A stretch of 64,000 nucleotides of DNA from Rathayibacter caricis DSM 15933. GTDB taxonomy: Bacteria > Actinomycetota > Actinomycetes > Actinomycetales > Microbacteriaceae. The stretch lies in contig NZ_PZPL01000001.1 of the NCBI RefSeq assembly GCF_003044275.1, positions 3,410,001-3,474,000 on the forward strand. The letters are read 5' to 3'. The notes below the pieces were generated by a model that ran no database searches, had not been told where the DNA came from, and worked only from the letters and a program-made list of their open reading frames with translations. Below are positions 48,536-56,479 of this stretch, piece after piece. The first letter of the stretch is position 1. Each line of letters opens with the position of its first letter. Position numbers and translations under genes: made by a program.

Positions 48536-48982
48536 TCAGCCGCGCGTCTCGTGCATCAGCAGCTGCACCCGGAGCGCGCCCTTCACCGTGACGATGCGCG
48601 CCGGCACACGCGGCTGCTTGCCCGCCTCCGACAGCCGCGAGAGCGCCGCGTCGACGACGTTCTCGAGACCGCGGGGCACGTAGCCGACGAGGTCGGAGGG
48701 GCGGTGGTTGGCGAAGAGGCGGACCGGCATGGGGGCGTCCACGCGCTCCTCCTCGAGGGTGCGGCGCGGGATCACCGCCGTGATCTCGTCCTCGCCGAGC
48801 GCCAGGACCCGGGCGAGCTCGTCCTGGTGCGAGGCGCTGTCGGCGATGCCGAGCAGCGTCTCCCCGCGCCGGGACTTCGGCAGCAGGTCGTAGTCGTAGT
48901 CGTCGAGCTTCCCCGATCCGCGGTCGTTCGCGGGGAGGGGGTTCTGGTCGTCGCGTCCGCGTCCGAAGGAGAAGAGCTTCAT
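48536..48982 (-). CDS. Hypothetical protein, 148 residues
   Basis: I do not recognise this family. The protein starts MKLFSFGRGRDDQNPLPAND, has a KLDDYDYDLLPKSRRGETLL segment, and ends with a compact domain AVIPRRTLEEERVDAPMPVRLFANHRPSDLVGYVPRGLENVVDAALSRL. The phrase VGYVPRG.E.VVDAAL might be a HIRAN-like or similar small beta domain, but this is weak. No signal peptide, membrane helix or catalytic motif is visible. It is on the same strand as pnp but upstream of it. Confidence 0.55.
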   Translation of the reverse strand: MKLFSFGRGRDDQNPLPANDRGSGKLDDYDYDLLPKSRRGETLLGIADSASHQDELARVLALGEDEITAVIPRRTLEEERVDAPMPVRLFANHRPSDLVGYVPRGLENVVDAALSRLSEAGKQPRVPARIVTVKGALRVQLLMHETRG

Positions 48983-49049
48983 GCCCCCATTGTGACGCTG
49001 ACGGCGACGGGGCGGCTCTCGCGAGCGGAGGTGCGGCCCCGGGGCTCGA

Positions 49050-50303
49050 TCAGGAGCGGGAGGAGCGCAGCATCCGTGCGATCGCCGCGAGGACCAGCAG
49101 CAGCACCACGGCGACGAAGCCCAGGAGGACGGGCACGGCGGGAAGGAGCGCGAGGGCCGCTCCGATCGCGAGGACGGGGACCGCGAGGCCCAGATAGGCG
49201 GCGAGGAACATGCCGGCGAGGACCTCGCCGCGCGCGGCGTCCGAGGCGAGCGAGCCGGCGACCGCGAGGGACAGGCGGAACAGCAGCCCGACTCCGGCAC
49301 CGGCGAGCACTCCCCCGGCGACGAACGGCCAGAGGACGGCCGTCACGGCGCCGACGGCGACCAGCACGAGGCCGACGGCGAGGGCGGCGGCCGACAGCAG
49401 GAGTGCGGGACGGGCGGCGAGGCGGGCGGAGAGGAGCTGCGCCACGGCGCCTGCGGCGAAGACTCCGAACGACACGGCGCCGGCGACCAGGTGGGAGGTC
49501 TCGCCGAAGCGACCGGCCAGGAAGGTCGGAGCGAGCGAGGTGAAGAGGCCGAAGACGGCGAAGCCGGCGAACGCGCCGACCGCGGCCGAGAGGAAGGCGC
49601 CGCGCGACTCGGCGGGCACGGCGAGCCGCTGCGGGCGGTAGGCGGGCAGGACCTCGCGCCGCTCGACGGTCTCGGGCACGAGGGCGACTCCGAGGCCGAG
49701 GACCACGAGCAGCACGAGGAAGACCTCGTAGGGGACGACCAGCGGGCGGTCGACGGTCACGGCGAGCACGCCCCCGACCAGCGGGCCCAGCGCCAGCCCG
49801 CCCATGTTCACGAGCGTCGAGACCGCCCGCGAGGTGCCGGGCCCCTCCTCGGGGCGGGCGACGGCGCGCAGCTCTGAGAGGTGCGCGGTCGCGGTGGCCG
49901 TCAGGGCGCCGACGCCGAGCCCCGTCAGCAGGCGGGCGATCAGGAGGCCCGGGACCTCGGGCCAGAGCAGGAAGACGATCGCGGCGAGCACCTCGACCAG
50001 GATCGACGCGAGCAGGATGCGGCGGCGGCCGAGCCAGTCGCTGACGTGTCCGGCGAGGAAGAGGCTCGCGACCACTCCGACCGCGTAGGCGGCGAACACC
50101 ACGGTGACGACGAAGGCCGGGAAGCCGTCGCGGGCCTGGTAGATCGCGTAGAGCGGGGTCGGCACGGTGGAGAACGCCATGACCGCGAGGAACGCCGCGG
50201 CGATGACCCAGAAGCCGGGGCCGTGCGGCAGCTCGGGTCGGCGGGAGGCCGGACCCGTGGGAGCGGGCCGGGAGGGGCGGTGGTCGAGGTCCGGAGTGGT
50301 CAC
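49050..50303 (-). CDS. MFS transporter
   Basis: This is a proton-driven exporter or importer with 12 predicted membrane helices. The 417-residue protein has the family A-motif GHVSDWLGRRRILL (about residues 85-98), STVPTPLYAIYQARDGFP in helix 1-2, and LLTGLGVGALTATATAHL. This sequence style resembles drug-efflux MFS proteins paired with LysR regulators. The GTG at 50303 gives a short charged N-terminus. It diverges from the LysR gene across 82 bases and is probably controlled by it. The substrate is unknown. Confidence 0.83.
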   Translation of the reverse strand: MTTPDLDHRPSRPAPTGPASRRPELPHGPGFWVIAAAFLAVMAFSTVPTPLYAIYQARDGFPAFVVTVVFAAYAVGVVASLFLAGHVSDWLGRRRILLASILVEVLAAIVFLLWPEVPGLLIARLLTGLGVGALTATATAHLSELRAVARPEEGPGTSRAVSTLVNMGGLALGPLVGGVLAVTVDRPLVVPYEVFLVLLVVLGLGVALVPETVERREVLPAYRPQRLAVPAESRGAFLSAAVGAFAGFAVFGLFTSLAPTFLAGRFGETSHLVAGAVSFGVFAAGAVAQLLSARLAARPALLLSAAALAVGLVLVAVGAVTAVLWPFVAGGVLAGAGVGLLFRLSLAVAGSLASDAARGEVLAGMFLAAYLGLAVPVLAIGAALALLPAVPVLLGFVAVVLLLVLAAIARMLRSSRS

Positions 50304-50385
50304 GCGATCAGGTTCCTCCGCCGGACTGAGCGTGTCCAACGGAGGATCTCGGTCGCATTCATCGAGTCCGGTGGATGATGGCGGG

Positions 50386-51267
50386 ATGGACGATCGACAA
50401 CTGGCCGCGTTCGTCGCGGTCGCGGAGGAGCTCCACTTCACTCGGGCGGCGGCGCGGCTGTTCGTGGTGCAGTCCACGCTGTCCGCCAGCATCCGCGCCC
50501 TCGAGCACGAGCTCGGAGCGGCGCTGTTCGAGCGCTCGACGCGCCGGGTCGCCCTCACCGCGGTAGGCGAGGCGCTGCTGCCGGAGGCGCGCCGGGCGAT
50601 CGACGGGCTCGACCGGATGCGCACGCTCGCCGCCGAGGACGCCGCGGGGCTGCGCGGACGGGTGCGGGTGGGCACGTTCTCGGGGATGGACCTGATCGAC
50701 CTGCCCGGGGCGCTCGGCGTGTACCGGCGCCGGCATCCGCTCGTGGACCTGCTGCTGCGCACCTCGGCGACCGGATCGACGGGCCTGGCCGAGGACCTGC
50801 GCCGCGGACGGCTCGACGTCGCACTGCTCGCGCTCCCCGCGGACGGGATGCCGGATCTCGCCGTCACGCCGCTCGCGCGCAGCGACTACGTGCTCCTGGT
50901 ACCGGACGACCACCCGCTCGCCGACGCGACCGCACCCCGACCGAAGGACCTCGCGGGCGAGACGTTCGTGGACACTCCGGCCGGCTTCGGCAACCGGGTC
51001 AGCGTCGACCGCGCGTTCCTCGCCGAGGGTGTCCCCCGGCGCGTGGCGACCGAGGTCGCGGATCTGCCCGGGATCCCGCGGTTCGTGCAGGCGGGCCTCG
51101 GCGTGGCGATCGTGCCGCGGGCGGGCGTGGCGGCGCTCGGGGGCGTGCGCTCGATCACCCTGGACTGGCCGGGGCTCGAGTGGGAGCTCTCGGTCGGGAC
51201 CGCGCTGCGACCCTCCGCCGCGGTGGAGGCGCTGACCGCGCTCCTCCGGGAGCGGCGGAGCGCTTGA
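50386..51267 (+). CDS. LysR-family transcriptional regulator
   Basis: The 293-residue protein has the LysR N-terminal HTH (MDDRQLAAFVAVAEELHFTRAAARLFVVQSTLSASIRALEHELG, the first 44 residues) and a periplasmic-binding-like effector domain with VRVGTFSGMDLIDLPGALG, LLVPDDHPLADA and FVQAGLGVAIVPRAGV. It is divergent from the MFS gene, the classic arrangement in which LysR binds between the two and controls the transporter on sensing its substrate. Confidence 0.9.
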   Translation: MDDRQLAAFVAVAEELHFTRAAARLFVVQSTLSASIRALEHELGAALFERSTRRVALTAVGEALLPEARRAIDGLDRMRTLAAEDAAGLRGRVRVGTFSGMDLIDLPGALGVYRRRHPLVDLLLRTSATGSTGLAEDLRRGRLDVALLALPADGMPDLAVTPLARSDYVLLVPDDHPLADATAPRPKDLAGETFVDTPAGFGNRVSVDRAFLAEGVPRRVATEVADLPGIPRFVQAGLGVAIVPRAGVAALGGVRSITLDWPGLEWELSVGTALRPSAAVEALTALLRERRSA

Positions 51268-51277
51268 GCGGTCGGCG

Positions 51278-52045
51278 TCAGCCCTCGAGGAGGGGACCGC
51301 GGACGATCGAGTCGCCCGAGTGCGCGGGGTCGCCGTCGAGCGGTTCCTCCGACACGTCGACCAGCGAGTACTCCGAGAGGTCGAGGCCGGCCGGGACGGC
51401 GAAGCGGCCCTCGGTGCCGTCGAGGGCTCCGAGCGGCACGAGGCCGGACGCGTCGGCGGCGATCAGCCAGACCTCGCGGTAGCCGCCGTCCCCACCCTGC
51501 ACGTCGAGCCGCACGATCAGCTCGCGACCGCCGTCGACGGCCTCGAGCTCGGCGGAGCCGGTCGCGCCCTGCCAGTCGGGGAACGCCTGGAGCTCGGCCC
51601 GCGCCACGACGACCACGTCCTCCGTCTGCGACGCCTGCCACCACGCTCCGCCCGCCACTCCGACCACGAGGGCGGAGAAGGCGGCGAGCGAGGTGAGCAC
51701 CACGCGGCCGGTGCGCCGACGACGGCGCTCGGGACGGTGCCGGCCCGTGGAGCCGGACTGAGCGACCGGGACGGGAGCGGTGTCGGGTCGCTCCGGGACG
51801 GGGGCGAGCACGGGAGCCGCGGAGTGCTCCTCGAGACCGAGCTCGTCGCGGATGCGGTCCCAGACCGCGGCGGACGGCGTCTCGAGGACGACTCCGCGGC
51901 TGTCGCGGCCGACCTCGGCGACGTGGCCGAGCTCGACGAGCTGCTGCGCGCACTCCGGGCACTCGGCCAGGTGCGCGTCGGCCTCGCCGCTCGACTCCTC
52001 GCCGAGCGCGAGCAGCGCGATCTCGTCGGGATCCAGGTGGGTCAT
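51278..52045 (-). CDS. rskA: Anti-sigma factor, RskA-like
   Basis: This is a membrane anti-sigma factor holding the adjacent sigma factor inactive. The 255-residue protein has an N-terminal zinc anti-sigma helix with HLAECPECAQQL (about residues 25-36), a proline-rich linker, one membrane helix (VVLTSLAAFSALVVGVAGG, about 113-131) and an outer RskA domain (EVWLIAADASGLVPLGALDG). In mycobacteria such proteins are cut by site-1 and site-2 proteases to release SigK. The ATG overlaps the sigma gene's stop by four bases. Confidence 0.88.
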   Translation of the reverse strand: MTHLDPDEIALLALGEESSGEADAHLAECPECAQQLVELGHVAEVGRDSRGVVLETPSAAVWDRIRDELGLEEHSAAPVLAPVPERPDTAPVPVAQSGSTGRHRPERRRRRTGRVVLTSLAAFSALVVGVAGGAWWQASQTEDVVVVARAELQAFPDWQGATGSAELEAVDGGRELIVRLDVQGGDGGYREVWLIAADASGLVPLGALDGTEGRFAVPAGLDLSEYSLVDVSEEPLDGDPAHSGDSIVRGPLLEG

Positions 52046-52698
52046 GTGCTGCTCACCTCCAATCGGGAGCGGAGTCTGTCGAGGCTGCGGCGGATGTGGC
52101 TCTTGACGGTACCGAGCGGCAGCCCGGTCCGAGCGGCGATCTCGGTGTGGGTGAGGTCGTCGTAGAAGGCGAGGCTCATCACCCGGCGGGGCACGGGGTC
52201 GAGTCGGGCGAGCTCGTCGGCGACCAGGACCTTCGCCTCCAGATCGACCGGAGTCTCGCCCTCCTCGATCGGAGCGACGGCGACGAGCGCCTGGGTGAGC
52301 CGGCGCTCGCGCGATCGGTTCTCGTGCGCGTCGGCGATGCGGTTGCGGGAGATCCCGACCAGCCAGGCTCCCAGAGCGGCGCGGTCCGGATCGAAGTTCT
52401 GCCGGCCGGTCCAGGCCGAGACGAAGACGCGCTGCACCACGTCCTCCGCGTCGCCCCGGTCGCCGAGAGAGCGCAGAGCGAGGGTGAACAGCAGCGGGGA
52501 CCACCGCGCGTAGGCCTCCGCGAGCGAGGACTCGTCGCCCGCGGCGAAGCGGAGCCCGAGACGGCGCACGACGGCGCGCTCGTCCTCGGCCCCGTCGAGG
52601 GGTGCGCTGGGGAGGGCGTCGGACAGTGGGATGCTCCTGAGGTGGGGACGGCGCTGGACCCTGGCGTCGGGCTGCGCTGCGGCGGTCGCTGCGCTCAT
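52042..52698 (-). CDS. sigK: ECF RNA polymerase sigma factor, SigK-like
   Basis: The 218-residue protein has sigma-70 region 2 (DAEDVVQRVFVSAWTGRQNFDPDRAALGAWL and GISRNRIADA, about residues 78-125) and region 4 with the HTH THTEIAARTGLPLGTVKSHIRRSLDRLRSRL near the end. It is directly followed by an RskA-like anti-sigma gene, so it should respond to a signal at the membrane. It follows the sortase gene by 28 bases. Target genes may include the surface-protein genes just upstream. Confidence 0.88.
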   Translation of the reverse strand: MSAATAAAQPDARVQRRPHLRSIPLSDALPSAPLDGAEDERAVVRRLGLRFAAGDESSLAEAYARWSPLLFTLALRSLGDRGDAEDVVQRVFVSAWTGRQNFDPDRAALGAWLVGISRNRIADAHENRSRERRLTQALVAVAPIEEGETPVDLEAKVLVADELARLDPVPRRVMSLAFYDDLTHTEIAARTGLPLGTVKSHIRRSLDRLRSRLEVSST

Positions 52699-52726
52699 CG
52701 TACGCGCGGCGATCGGGCGGTCGGAG

Positions 52727-53401
52727 TCACGGGGACGGCACCGCCGTGACGACGACGTTGCTGAGGTAGTGGCGCGTGTCGTAGTCGAAGTCGCCGCCGC
52801 ACGTGATGAGGACGAGCCGGGGCGCACCGTCGCGGGTGAACACGGCCGGGAGATCGACGGACGTCTTCTCGGTGGTCTCGACCGTCGTCACGGTGAAGGA
52901 GCGCTCGGCTCCGTCGTCGCCCGTGAGGCGGACGATCTGGCCGGGCTGCGCCGATGTCAGCTCGACGAACGGGCCGAGGCCGTAGACGAGGGAGTCGACA
53001 TGGGCGGCGATGACGATCGTCCCGTCGGGCTCGTCCAGGCCCGCTCCGAACCGGTACCAGCCGGCCGTCGCGGTGTCGGGGACGAGCTCCATGGTGCCGT
53101 CGTCGGCCACTCCGACCGGCTCGAGCGGCATGTCGACCGGCAGCCCGTCGACCACGATCCGCGTGGGGGCGACGACGCTGGGCGCCGGGGTCGCTCCCAG
53201 ACGCGCATCCGCGAGGGGCACGGCGGGCGGGGCGGCGGAGGGGATCGCGGACGGCGCGGGCGGGGGCTGCTGCACCGAGAGGCTCGCGTCGGGCGAGGGC
53301 ACGACCCCAGCCGCCTGAGCTGAGCATCCGGCGAGACCCGCGCCGACCGCGATCGACCCGATCACGACGAGGACGCGCAGAGGGAAGGGGTTCCGGCTCA
53401 T
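52727..53401 (-). CDS. Class F sortase with lipoprotein signal
   Basis: Sortases join surface proteins to peptidoglycan or to other acceptors. The 224-residue protein begins with a lipoprotein-type signal (LVVIGSIAVGAGLAGC, Cys about 25), a Pro/Ala/Ser linker and the sortase barrel with catalytic His in VIAAHVDS (about residue 135), Cys in LVLITCGGDFD (about 201) and Arg in DTRHYLSN. Class F sortases are actinobacterial; most act on still undefined or LPXTG-like signals. It lies between the DUF4397 gene and sigK, probably in one operon. Confidence 0.85.
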   Translation of the reverse strand: MSRNPFPLRVLVVIGSIAVGAGLAGCSAQAAGVVPSPDASLSVQQPPPAPSAIPSAAPPAVPLADARLGATPAPSVVAPTRIVVDGLPVDMPLEPVGVADDGTMELVPDTATAGWYRFGAGLDEPDGTIVIAAHVDSLVYGLGPFVELTSAQPGQIVRLTGDDGAERSFTVTTVETTEKTSVDLPAVFTRDGAPRLVLITCGGDFDYDTRHYLSNVVVTAVPSP

Positions 53402-53428
53402 GGCGTCCTCCTGGGTCGTGATCGGGTG

Positions 53429-53464
53429 ACCGGCTCGGGCGCGCTCCAGCACGCCCGAGCCGGT
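53429..53464 (-). terminator. Hairpin between the DUF4397 and sortase genes
   Basis: A perfect 13-bp stem (ACCGGCTCGGGCG and complement) with a 10-base loop begins 15 bases after the DUF4397 stop and ends 28 bases before the sortase ATG. It may let the surface protein be made in excess over the sortase. Confidence 0.65.
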
Positions 53465-53478
53465 GGTGTTTCCGCGGG

Positions 53479-54324
53479 TCAGCGGCCCGCAGCGGCCTTG
53501 CGACGGCCGAACAGGGCCGCTCCGGCGAGACCGAGAGCGGCGAGGGCGGCTGCGCCCCACCAGCCCGCGGCGGCGTCGGTGCGGTTGTCGGCGGCGAGTC
53601 CGGCCTCACCGGCGGGGACGCCGGACGGGGTCGAGTGCAGGCCGTCGATGGTCTGCGTCGCGAGGGCGAGGTTGCCCTTCTCGAGGCTGCCCCAGGCGTA
53701 GACGATCGTGTTGACGCCCTCCTGGACCTGGACGTCGGCCGGGCCGATGACCGGGGTCGTGGTGCCGGTCGCCGCGACGACCGTCGAGATCGTCGCCGGA
53801 GCGAGGTTCAGCACGCCCTCGTTCGGGTTGGTGACGTTCGTCAGGACGGGCGAGCCGCCGGCGAGGATGTCGACCGCGGGCGCGGCGGCCACGTGGCGGA
53901 CGGTGAGCCGTCCCTCTCCCGCGGCGGTGGTCGAGATGTCGTTCGTGAAGAGCGTCGCGGTGGGGGTGTTGTCGGCCTTCAGGTGCGCGGCGGCGGTGTA
54001 GCTCTTGCCCGCCTCGAGCGCGAGGTCGATCGGGCCGATGACGGGAGCGCTCGCGTCGGCTGCGTCGGCCGCGGTGATCGCGACGGAGTAGGTGCCGGTG
54101 GGCAGGTCCAGCGGTCCGGCGAGGGTGCCGGGGGTGAAGTCGTCGAGCGTCAGTGCTCCGTTCACGTACACGTCCACGGTGGTGTCCGGGACGGCGTGCA
54201 GGACGTACAGGTCGGCGGAGTCGGCGTCGGCGGCGCTGGCCGGAGCGGCGGAGAGGCCGACGACGGCGAGGGTGCCGACGCAGGCACCGGTCAGGAGACG
54301 GCGGGAGAAGCTGGAGGTGGTCAC
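53479..54324 (-). CDS. Secreted DUF4397 surface protein
   Basis: This is a cell-envelope protein of unknown function. The 281-residue protein has a signal peptide (LTGACVGTLAVVGLSAAPASAA, cleaved at about residue 32), two DUF4397 beta-domains (DLYVLHAVPDTTVDVYVNGAL and RLTVRHVAAAPAVDILAGG), a linker and a C-terminal helix GWWGAAALAALGLAGAALFG followed by RRKAAAGR, the layout of a sortase substrate. A clear LPXTG is not visible; GLAADN precedes the helix. The GTG has an AAAGAGGA upstream. SigK-controlled promoters upstream are possible. Confidence 0.8.
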   Translation of the reverse strand: MTTSSFSRRLLTGACVGTLAVVGLSAAPASAADADSADLYVLHAVPDTTVDVYVNGALTLDDFTPGTLAGPLDLPTGTYSVAITAADAADASAPVIGPIDLALEAGKSYTAAAHLKADNTPTATLFTNDISTTAAGEGRLTVRHVAAAPAVDILAGGSPVLTNVTNPNEGVLNLAPATISTVVAATGTTTPVIGPADVQVQEGVNTIVYAWGSLEKGNLALATQTIDGLHSTPSGVPAGEAGLAADNRTDAAAGWWGAAALAALGLAGAALFGRRKAAAGR

Positions 54325-54393
54325 GGTGTTCCTCTTTCACGATGGGACCCGGAGCGGGTCGGTGGGTACTCGAGAAGGGCCTTCACGGACTAC

Positions 54394-54420
54394 TTCCGGA
54401 CGAACCCCCTCGACGGATGC
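54394..54420 (-). promoter_or_regulatory. Candidate SigK-type promoter of the DUF4397 gene
   Basis: On the minus strand GCATCC (54415-54420) and CCGGAA (54394-54399) are 15 bases apart, resembling the mycobacterial SigK pattern CCATCC and CCGAAT. The -10 would lie about 70 bases before the GTG. This resemblance is weak and unconfirmed. Confidence 0.28.
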
Positions 54421-54531
54421 ACCTCGTGGCGGATTTCTCCGAAGAATCTCCTACGGGGTGCCCTCGAGCCCGGGAACGCCCTGTTCAGCGTGTGTTTCCG
54501 GGGTTACGCTCGCGCCGAGAGGGAGTGACGG

Positions 54532-55398
54532 ATGGTGCGACGCAGCACACCCGGACCCGCGTCGGGCTCGCGGCGGGCTGCTCCGCGGCCCCACGGCCTG
54601 ATCGCATCGACGGCCGCGACGGCAGCGGCCTCGGCCGTGCTCGCCCTCGCGCTTGCGGCGACCGCTCCGCTCGCCTCGCTCCCCTCCTCCGCGGCCGGAG
54701 CGCCGACGCAGTGCGCGGATTCCCGGGAGCTGCTGGCCGCCGCGCCGGGACTCGAGGGCGCCGACCCCGGGCACCTGATCGCCTGCGTCGACGAGGATCA
54801 CCGCCGGCTGACGATCCACAACCGCACACCGGTGGTCTGGGCGATCGGGGATCCGTCGGTGACGGGCGTCGTCGATCAGGCGGGCGGCGTCAGCGGGCTG
54901 CTCAGCTCCCACGCGTCGCGCTCCGGACGGGGACTGCTGCTCGCTCCGGGCGCCTCCGCCTCCGTCTCGGCAGGGCCTGGACGGATCGCTCCCCGGCCGG
55001 ATCGGGAGGCGACCCGACTGCACCTCGCCCTGACGGCGATCGTCGAGGCGCAGGACGCCGCCGAGGCGACGCTGCCCCCGCGGGCGCCCAGAGCGGTGCT
55101 GCGATCGGCCGCGCTCACCTGCGCCGTCGCGCTGAGCGGGGTCGCCTCCGGATGGGACATCGCCTCCGTCGACGCACTCGAACGGGCCGCCTCGACGGCG
55201 GGATGCGCTCGCGCGTGGCGCGCCGCCGGATCACGGGCGCTCGCGGACGGCTGGCGGCTGCCCGCGCTCGTCGCGGCGGTCCGCGATCCGGACCGGCTGG
55301 AGCACGATCGGGCCCGTGCGCGGGCGGCGGAGGGATGGTTCGCGGCGGCGGGCGGGTACTCCTGGGGCGGTGCGGAGCGACCGCAGCGGCTCCCGTGA
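54532..55398 (+). CDS. Secreted protein of unknown function
   Basis: The 288-residue protein has a basic N-terminus and a hydrophobic segment (TAATAAASAVLALALAATAPLASL, about residues 27-50) that is either a signal peptide or an anchor. The mature part has two cysteines near QCADSRELLAAAPGLEG and HLIACVDEDHRRLTIHNRTPVVW, then a helical Ala/Arg-rich region with no motif I recognise. A GAGGGAG stands six bases before the ATG. It lies alone on the plus strand between the sortase module and rpsO. Codon use looks normal for the window. Confidence 0.6.
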   Translation: MVRRSTPGPASGSRRAAPRPHGLIASTAATAAASAVLALALAATAPLASLPSSAAGAPTQCADSRELLAAAPGLEGADPGHLIACVDEDHRRLTIHNRTPVVWAIGDPSVTGVVDQAGGVSGLLSSHASRSGRGLLLAPGASASVSAGPGRIAPRPDREATRLHLALTAIVEAQDAAEATLPPRAPRAVLRSAALTCAVALSGVASGWDIASVDALERAASTAGCARAWRAAGSRALADGWRLPALVAAVRDPDRLEHDRARARAAEGWFAAAGGYSWGGAERPQRLP

Positions 55399-55415
55399 GC
55401 CGCGCCGGGAACGCG

Positions 55416-55451
55416 GAACGGGCCGCCCTCCGCGAGGAGGACGGCCCGTTC
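55416..55451. terminator. Bidirectional terminator between the secreted protein gene and rpsO
   Basis: A 16-bp stem GAACGGGCCG.CCTCC/GGAGG.CGGCCCGTTC with a 4-base loop and one G-U pair lies between two convergent stops. Confidence 0.85.
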
Positions 55452-55501
55452 GGCAAGAAGTTCGCGGTGTCATCGAGACCCCGCGCTCGCTCCGTGAGGA
55501 A

Positions 55502-55771
55502 CTAGCGGCGGAGGCCGAGACGCTCGATCAGCGCGCGGTAGCGGTTGATGTCCACGTCCGACAGGTAGCCGAGGAGTCGGCGACGCTGACCCACGAGCAG
55601 CAACAGACCACGACGCGAGTGGTGGTCGTGCTTGTGCTCCTTGAGGTGCTCGGTGAGGTCCTTGATCCGACGGGTCAGGACGGCCACCTGGACCTCGGGG
55701 GATCCGGTGTCACCGGGGTGGGTCGCGTACTCTTCGATGATCGCCTTCTTGACATCTGCTTCGAGTGCCAT
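55502..55771 (-). CDS. rpsO: 30S ribosomal protein S15
   Basis: S15 binds 16S rRNA early in small-subunit assembly. The 89-residue protein starts [55 protein letters not shown], wholly typical, and ends [14 protein letters not shown]. It is usually followed by pnp in bacteria; here 7.3 kb of other genes intervene. Confidence 0.97.
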   Translation of the reverse strand: MALEADVKKAIIEEYATHPGDTGSPEVQVAVLTRRIKDLTEHLKEHKHDHHSRRGLLLLVGQRRRLLGYLSDVDINRYRALIERLGLRR

Positions 55772-55902
55772 AGGTGGATCCCCTCTCTCTCGTTGCGCGG
55801 TGCCCGGCGCCTGATGCGTGGGCTCTCTTGATCCGCGGCCGTCGAACGGCAACTGCACGAGCTTACCAGAGGGTGGAGCGGTGTGGGGCGGGTCGACACC
55901 GC

Positions 55903-56406
55903 CTAGGCGCCGACGGCCCTGTTCCAGAGCACGACGAGCCACGGCGACACGAGCAGCTCCCAGTAGACGAGGACGAGCACGTTCAGGACGACGGCGATCC
56001 ACCCGGCGATCGGCGGGCGCTTCTCGCGGCGGCGGGCGCGGATCGAGGAGACGCCGAGCAGGACGCCCACGAGCAGCAGCGCGTGGATGAGGGCGGTGTA
56101 GAGGACTCCGACGATCAGGTCGCTCATCGCGCGGTCGCCCGGGTACGCCCCGAGCGAGATCAGCGAGTACCAGACGAAGAACGAGATCGGCACGGTCACC
56201 ACGGCGATGGCCGAGCCTGCCAGCGCGGGCCCGTAGCGACGCCACCATCCGGCGGCGCGGCCGCCGGAGGAGGACGGGCGGGCGGCGTTCCGCGGGCGGT
56301 ACGAGGGCGAGGCGCCGCGGGCCGAGCGGCGCGGGGAAGAGGATCCGGCTGCGCGCGACGCGGGGGCGGCCGGACGTCGGGGCGCGCCGTCGGGAGACGT
56401 GCTCAT
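55903..56406 (-). CDS. Hypothetical membrane protein
   Basis: The 167-residue protein has an intrinsically disordered, Ser/Pro/Arg-rich N-terminal third and three or so membrane helices ([59 protein letters not shown]). I recognise no family. TAGGGT (56414-56419) stands seven bases before the ATG, which supports a leaderless start at 56406 over the ATG nine bases earlier. It diverges from the MFS gene. Confidence 0.6.
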   Translation of the reverse strand: MSTSPDGAPRRPAAPASRAAGSSSPRRSARGASPSYRPRNAARPSSSGGRAAGWWRRYGPALAGSAIAVVTVPISFFVWYSLISLGAYPGDRAMSDLIVGVLYTALIHALLLVGVLLGVSSIRARRREKRPPIAGWIAVVLNVLVLVYWELLVSPWLVVLWNRAVGA

Positions 56407-56479
56407 GCCCACCACCCTAGAGGGTCGGCTCTGCGGGTCCGTGCGGGCACCGCGCCGCCCGGCGAGCAGAATGGGGCGG

